Of a DNA stretch of 64,000 nucleotides, positions 57,966-64,000 are shown piece after piece. Origin of the DNA: Pogostemon cablin (Eukaryota; Streptophyta; Magnoliopsida; Lamiales; Lamiaceae); contig CM042952.1 in the NCBI GenBank assembly GCA_023678885.1, positions 33,889,236 to 33,953,235 of the forward strand, read 5' to 3'. The notes under the pieces are model-generated. The model was not told the origin of the DNA. It did no database searches and worked only from the letters and a program-made list of their open reading frames with translations. Position 1 is the stretch's first letter; every line of letters starts with the position of its first letter. A program made the translations under genes and the position numbers.

Positions 57966-58212
57966 TAATAAGTATATACTACTGTACATAATTTATTGAG
58001 CCGGCCTAATTCCGTAGCACGATCTTGATTAATGATTATAACAATAATATATGTATTAAACCGTAGACATATAAAAAATGGCATTAATAATACAAGTTAA
58101 ATACAAAATCATGTATCCAGATTCCAGACTGTAACTCTTCTGCAAACCATATTCCAATTTTTTTTTTAATAAGAAAAACTCTATTCCAAATTTACTTTTT
58201 TTAGTGTATATT

Positions 58213-58504
58213 GGGTGCAACAGGGTGCACCCACGTATGTATAACTTTTTATTCTATTTTATATATATGTCATTTTATTTTGTATATGAGTTTCGTAATA
58301 ATTGTATACTTTTTTCACATTAAGTTTTTTATTAAAAAAACTAGCATCATATGTGTGTAACTTTTTTATTCAATAGTGTGTACATGTTTTTTAATAATGA
58401 TATATTTTTTACATTCAATTTTTCATTAAAAATCTAACAATTAAATTGTATACATTTTTTATGTTTATGTTTATATTTGTATAGGGGTGCACCCAGTTGC
58501 ACAC
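58213..58504. mobile_element. Repeat element with GGGTGCACCC ends, copy 2
   Basis: Left end GGGTGCAACAGGGTGCACCC, and right end GGGTGCACCCAGTTGCACAC, are inverted repeats of about 19 bp. The interior TTTTTCACATTAAGTTTTTT and TTATTCAATAGTGTGTA match, on the opposite strand, the copy at 13990-14310. No coding capacity. Confidence 0.7.
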
Positions 58505-58960
58505 TATAATTAGCCCTTTTTTTCTCTTTCGAAAAGCCAAATATATATTTAAGTTGCAGTTTAATTAATTATAAAAATTAAGAGATTACAGTTCATGATT
58601 TGTTCTCCATAAAGGTGCAGCTGTGATTTGTAAATTATGCACGAAGATTTGGGGACTCATTTGAGGACAAGTTTAGGGTTAAATGGTAAGAATAATAAAA
58701 TATTAGAGAAGAATTGTATGTAAGATTTGGATATATATAGTCATATAAATGGAAAGAAAAACCTATGAATCAGATTGCAAATTGTTGGCTGTCGGTGGTT
58801 GAGAATATCTTGGATCCGCCCTGCACGTTGCCTTTGGTCTTCCATTCATTATCATTTGCCCTCTTTTTTTTTTTTAATATATTTTTTTTCTTTTTTAGTG
58901 TTAAATTATGGAGTTTGCCAATGCCAGGAAGAAAATAATACTAAGTCAAAATTATAATAC

Positions 58961-59275
58961 TCCCTCCGTCGGGTATTTTTACTCATTTATATTAATACGA
59001 AGATTAAGACGTGTTATTTTTTTATTAATATGTAGTATAACGTAAGAAAAAGTAGGGATAAATTAGTAATTAAAAATAAATAAATAAAGTTGTTGGAAAT
59101 GTGATGAATAAATTGTAAAAAAATAAGTAAAGTTATTGAGATTGATGAATAAAATGCAAAAATAGATAATAAAATATTATACTATGTATTTTTACCATTA
59201 ATGGAACGAGTAAAAATATGTAGTACATCCAAAAAAAATGAAAAGTGAATAAAAACACGTGTACGGAAAGAGTAT
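58961..59275. mobile_element. Probable degenerate Stowaway-type MITE
   Basis: Begins CTCCCTCCGTCGGGTATTTT after TA. GAACGAGTAAAAATA near 59205 and GTACGGAAAGAGTATATA near 59261 resemble decayed right ends. The boundary is uncertain. Confidence 0.45.
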
Positions 59276-59939
59276 ATATTTCAGGATTTAACATTAAACC
59301 AGGAGTAAAATATAAAATATTATGAATTGTGAAATTATAATCTTGTCATCAGAATTAGTATCAAATCATAAAAATAAAAAGATTAAATAAAATGATACAC
59401 GAACTATAAAACTCATTTGAAAGTGGAACATGATTTAGTTAGATTGGACCAAGTATAGCCCAACTCTTATTTTAATTGGGCTGTATATGGGATGGATATT
59501 TCTTAATTTTGTTTCTTATACTCCAGTATTTAAGTAAAACCCAGACTTAGCAGATGGGCTGGGCCCGAGGAAAAGAAAAGGTCTCTCTTCAAGCAAATTT
59601 TGATCAAAATTAAATAAATAAATAAATAATAATAAATTGAACTTTAATGAGTTACTAGTTAATACATAGTAGTAAATTTTTTTAAGTGGTACATAAATTA
59701 TAAAATAATTTATTTGTTTTGAATAATAATTTTAATGTGAGTTTTGAAAGTAAGGAAATCAATAAATTACTCCACCTACCAACGCAAAATTTTTCAGTCT
59801 CGCTCATGCTTAGAAAAAAATATCATTTAATCTTAAATCTCAAAATTATATTTTATTTATAAATTTATCGCATTCACCTAGTACAATTTCACATAAAATT
59901 TATTTATACAATAATGCACCAGTCAAACATCAATATATC

Positions 59940-60150
59940 TATTTTCTTTTTTCACGTGAATTAAGGAGTATTATTATTTTATATTTATGTAGTAGGTAGT
60001 TGTATTAGTGGAGCGTGTTGGTCACATATTTTATTTTTATATTAGTGGAGTGTGTGGGTTCCACATGTTTAAAAAAGAAAATAGATAGATTAAGGGTAGA
60101 TAGTCCAAAATAATAAAATTGATAGATTAAGTATAGACAAAGTAGTATTA
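59940..60150. mobile_element. MITE remnant related to the 21.6-kb element
   Basis: Shares TGAATTAAGGAGTATTATTA, GTAGTTGTATTAGTGGAG and GTGTGGGTTCCACATGTTTA with the element at 21580-21805. The ends are too worn to define. Confidence 0.55.
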
Positions 60151-60470
60151 TTTTTCAAAAATTAATAAAATTAATCGAAAAATAATATTTTTTAATCTCT
60201 TTATTTGAGTGCAATTTAAATTGCAATGGAGGGGTTAGGATTTTACGATTTTACCAAAAGTATAATTTTGTTTTCAGTCGAAAACTGGATTAAAGCTTCC
60301 GAATGAGGGGCAAAACGGGCCCTAAATTTGTTTGGAGTGTCATCACGGAAATCACAGCTTTTGCTTTGAAATTTGAATTCCCGATAGCGGTGGACTACAC
60401 CGCTCCTCCGTCTCCTTCAAATTACTCAATCTTCACAACAACCCTAGTCTCTTCGTCAATTCTATTAATC

Positions 60471-63115
60471 ATGGCGGCGGCGCCACCGCCTTCCACGGGT
60501 AGGGAGCTCTCAAACCCTCCGACGGATGGCATTTCCAACCTCCGTTTTTCCAACCATAGTGACCACCTTCTGGTTTCCTCATGGGACAAGGTAATTAATT
60601 ATATATTCAAACTGTTACGCATTGTTTATTCTGGAAATTATCGTTTTTTGGCTTCTCTAGTTGACATACATATATCTTTTTTTTTTTCCTTTTGATGCGG
60701 TTTGTCAGAGTGTTCGATTGTACGATGCCAGTGCGAATGCGCTCACTGGGGAGTTTATGCACGGAGGTGCCGTGCTAGATTGTTGCTTCCATGACGATTC
60801 CTCAGGATTTAGTGCTTGTGCTGATCACACTGTTAGAAGGTGATCTCGATTTCTAATGTCAGTTGCTCTGTAATCGAATGAACCTTTTTTGTTCACTTAC
60901 CTGCCTGCTTACCGGTTTATACTAATTCTGAAGAAAGATTTATCAGTTTCCATTAAATTTACCCTTCTGCTGTTTTATTTTTGAGCAAGGTTTATAATAG
61001 AAAAAGTGATTCTTTTAATTATGACTTTTAAAGTATCATTTTTCCCCTTAAATTGTCTTCCTTCTGTCTCCAGGCTTGTGTTCAACTACAACAGAGAGGA
61101 TATTTTGGGAAGGCATGATGCACCTGTTCGCTGTGTTGAATACTCATATGCAACAGGCTGGTTTTTCATATCATTGCTTCTTTTGTTTGCCCTTGGTTTT
61201 TTGTGAATAGGTTATTATCTTGCTAGTTGTAATGGCATGCTCTTGAGATGTTATTAACAATCTATACATGCAGAAGTCCAAAGTTGAATATTTTATGCTG
61301 AGGTTATCTTAATTACATTCCACTTCAACATCCAAGGTCATAGATTTGGTTTCTTCTGTTCGGATCATTCTAATTGGTAAATCCTATGTAAGAAATGGAC
61401 CTTTGTTGCTAACTAATATTTTCAGTATGTGCTCACGAATTTTGATGTTGGCAATTGTTCCAAAAGTGAATTTAGACTTGACATTATTACGCATCCCCAA
61501 CCTTTATAAACCAAAATTTGTCAATGCAGAATTCTATTTCTCTATTTAGGCGATGAACCATTTGGGAAGTATTCAAATCTTGTTTGCAAGATTTTCCAGT
61601 ATGAATTTGAGTACTGTTTCTTTCATGATTTACACTGCATGGATTCTGCCACAACAATATGATACAGACCATGTAATATCATGACCTCAGTGTGATCCAT
61701 GCATTATCTATTTTTTTCTAACTCTTTGCGCTACATCTTTTTAGGACAAGTTATTACTGGTAGTTGGGATAAAACCCTGAAGTGTTGGGACCCCAGAGGT
61801 GCTAGTGGCCAGGATCGCTCTCTAGTTGGAACATACACTCAACCCGAGCGTGTATATTCTCTGTCTCTTGTCGGTAATCGCTTGGTTGTTGCTACAGCTG
61901 GAAGGCATGTGAATGTATATGATCTGCGAAACATGTCTCAACCTGAACAACGGAGGGAATCATCTCTGAAATACCAAACAAGATGTGTCCGATGCTATCC
62001 TAATGGGACAGGTGCTGCCTTTTTCATATTTTACCATCCATTTTATGGTTTGTGTATACTACATTACATTTTTGTTTAATAACTGGGTGCATGATATTAA
62101 ATTTTGATGTCATGATATTGTAGTGTTTGTTAATTGTTGCTCTTGACAACTCTGCTATATTTTGACAATTTGAAGTATCAAACTCTCAACATAAATCCCA
62201 GAGAAAGATAGTTCTGTCAACTAAGATTTTTTGCCTTCTGTGAGTAATAACTAATGATGGGAATCATCATTCTTATAAGTGTTCATTTCATTTCTTATTG
62301 TAAAATATGTCTTCCAGGTTACGCACTTAGTTCTGTTGAAGGACGGGTAGCAATGGAGTTTTTCGATCTCTCGGAGGCAGGTCAATCTAAAAAGTATGTA
62401 TTAAGTTGCATCTTAAGGTCATTGTTGTGGTAAAAAAAAAAGTTCCTTTGTAGAAAATTTCTCTTGCATTGAAGTCCAACATATGGTCTCCTTTTGATGC
62501 CTATATTTACAGATATGCATTTAAGTGTCATCGGAAATCGGAAGCCGGAAGGGATATTGTTTACCCAGTGAATGCCATTGCATTTCACCCCATGTAAGTT
62601 TTCCTGTTCTTTATGAGTATCCTTTGTACTTTGCACTGTTTCTTAGTGGATTATGGTGGATGCAGCTATGGTACATTTGCTACAGGAGGTTGTGATGGTT
62701 ATGTCAACGTGTGGGATGGAAACAATAAGAAGAGACTGTATCAGGTAAGAAGTAGTGAGACCTGATATTTGGGTACGTTATTTGATACAGCTATGTGATA
62801 AGTGATTGTTTGCTTGTTTTGCGGGTGCTTGGGTACATAAACATTGTAAAGTATACCAAGTACCCAACAAGTATTGCAGCATTGTCCTTTAGCAGAGATG
62901 GTAAACTGCTGGCAGTGGCATCCAGTTACACTTACGAAGAGGGAGATAAACCGTGAGACCTCCTCCACTATCTCGCTCGCTTAAATTTCATCTGGTGCGG
63001 TGGTTTAATTCCTCCCTTTTTTTGCAGGCACGAGCCGGATTCCATATTTGTGCGCAGTGTGAGTGAAGTAGAAGTGAAGCCGAAGCCAAAGGTGCTACCT
63101 AATCCTGCTCCATGA
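60471..63115 (+). CDS. BUB3: Mitotic checkpoint protein BUB3
   Basis: Nine exons: 60471-60590, 60709-60839, 61074-61156, 61745-62011, 62318-62393, 62513-62593, 62666-62744, 62852-62952, 63028-63115, giving 341 aa, the usual plant length. It is a seven-bladed WD40 protein that recruits BUB1/MAD3-type proteins to kinetochores in the spindle checkpoint. WD-type blades are visible: LLVSSWDKSVRLYD, VITGSWDKTLKCWDPRG, VVATAGRHVNVYDLRNM, IAFHPIYGTFATGGCDGYVN followed by VWDGN, and LSFSRDGKLLAVASSYTYEE near the C-terminus. The start is chosen at MAAAPPPSTG by family length; an in-frame ATG at 60303 without a stop between would add 56 residues. The exon 3 donor appears to be GC (ACAG|GC at 61157), because no GT donor keeps ATGQVITGS in frame. 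Confidence 0.94.
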
Positions 63116-63531
63116 ACAACTGGGGTGGCGTTTTTTAACTGTGGACGGTAGTCTTAATTATAATCATTTCCTCGCTGATTGCCATGTATTGGTATTGTGA
63201 GTACAGATTCAAGAAAGGAGTGTTCATCTAGAATTTGTATAATTTTGTATTGCCATTGCAGATGATCTAACTTTTCTCATTTTCTTGAGGGCTTTTGCTT
63301 ATTACCCCACATTTAGTCGGCTTTAAACTGGCATTTGTAAGAAGTATTTTTATTCTAGGAATAAAATAAAATAATAAACCATTTACAGGGGAACTCAGTC
63401 ATAACAATATGATCAGTCTCAAATCCTCGTCAAACCTTAAGTGGCAGATTTTGTTTTTACTTTTTTGATCCCTGGATCCCAATTTCCAGTCAAAACAATA
63501 TCCTACATTTTAAGTATCCTTTAACTGTTTG

Positions 63532-63746
63532 AAAAAAATTGTGTACCCCACCATTAAGGGCCCCCACCGCCCCTGTCCTGGGGATTGGTGGAGGAGGTAA
63601 ATCGCAGGATGTGCCTCAAGTGGCTTATAGAGAGGGCTCACTGTTAAACCTGTGCTTGCAAGGGGTTAAATTCATGCCAAAGGCAGGATTCGTTGGAAGG
63701 TCTTTCCACCCCCCTCTACCACTTGAGCTATGCCTGGGGGCTAAAC
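63532..63746 (-). mobile_element. tRNA-derived SINE with 14-bp target duplication
   Basis: Identical 14-bp direct repeats CCTTTAACTGTTTG flank a 215-bp element (63518-63531 and 63747-63760). On the minus strand it starts GTTTAGCCCCCAGGCATAGC and contains TAGCTCAAGTGGTAGAG, a good polymerase III A box. A weaker B-box-like GAATTTAACCCC follows, and the element ends in a run of seven T. Variable-length target duplication, a pol III head and a short homopolymer tail fit a plant SINE. It inserted about 400 bp downstream of BUB3. Confidence 0.8.
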
Positions 63747-63929
63747 CCTTTAACTGTTTGGTTAAACAACTAAGACAAGCAGTGAGGCACCGTATATTCT
63801 TTTGCAACCCACTAAAGTAATAGACCGTTGCATATTTTTCCTTATAAGTACAGAACAAATAATCGGCAAAGAGTCATCCGTAGTAAATTCCAGACCACGC
63901 AGAACTTCTCGCACTGAGGCACAAGTTAC

Positions 63930-64000
63930 CTGAACCCTGAGGGAGCTGCTTGAGGTCCAGATCCAGCAGCTCTTCTCATTGCTTTGGACTGCGCCAGCAA
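63930..64000 (-). CDS. Possible exon of a gene continuing past the window edge
   Basis: The minus-strand frame reads LLAQSKAMRRAAGSGPQAAP and then SGF, followed by a good donor (CAG|GTAACTTG) at 63929-63930. The codon pattern and donor look real, and the sequence is GC-richer than the neighbouring spacer. Only about 24 residues are visible, so no family is named. Confidence 0.4.

Noticed and set aside
1..64000. CRISPR-like arrays or bacterial operons
   Set aside because: The short direct repeats found are tandem duplications or transposon subterminal repeats, without regular unique spacers, and the window is clearly plant nuclear DNA.

Overview
This window is nuclear DNA from a flowering plant. 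The sequence is AT-rich. Its genes are split by short GT-AG introns, eukaryotic tRNA genes are present, and the protein families are plant-typical: a vacuolar sorting receptor, an oxidosqualene cyclase, chloroplast FBPase II and an RSL-class bHLH. Transposon remnants fill most of the spacers. The cyclase and bHLH types fit a eudicot, and an asterid is possible, but the species cannot be fixed from the sequence alone.

Layout. 1-7.1 kb: a one-directional cluster of tRNA-Pro genes and relics carrying all three nuclear proline anticodons (UGG, AGG, CGG), partly built by tandem copying of a unit of roughly 430 bp. 9-12.7 kb: a hAT-like element with target duplication, a broken GH10 xylanase fragment, and a second hAT-like element. 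12.8-13.7 kb: a two-exon gene for a probable plastid GNAT-like protein. 14-26 kb: AT-rich repeat land, including a third hAT-like element with a perfect 8-bp target duplication, Stowaway-type MITEs, a CACTA-like element and a three-level nest of MITEs. 26.8-36.8 kb: two oxidosqualene cyclase pseudogenes arranged tail to tail around an intact chloroplast fructose-1,6-bisphosphatase II gene. 38.3 kb: one solitary tRNA-Pro on the minus strand. 39.2-42 kb: a CASC3/Barentsz-like gene and a small convergent gene. 43.8-48.4 kb: a complete 12-exon vacuolar sorting receptor gene. 49.6 kb: tRNA-Asn. 54.1-55.5 kb: an RSL-type bHLH gene. 60.5-63.1 kb: a complete 9-exon BUB3 spindle-checkpoint gene. 63.5 kb: a SINE with a 14-bp target duplication. 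The window ends inside a possible exon of a further minus-strand gene.

The intact genes are ordinary housekeeping or developmental loci with no sign of working together. I rebuilt exon maps for each from conserved protein order, splice sites and phase, and the totals come out at the usual family lengths (FBPase II 401 aa, VSR 630 aa, BUB3 341 aa, bHLH 329 aa).

I found no clear new molecular system. The points most worth a second look are the proline tRNA array, with anticodon switching and visible decay; the inverted cyclase pseudogene pair around FBPase, including a precise intron difference; a probable GC-AG intron in BUB3; and several transposons whose boundaries can be read directly from their target duplications.
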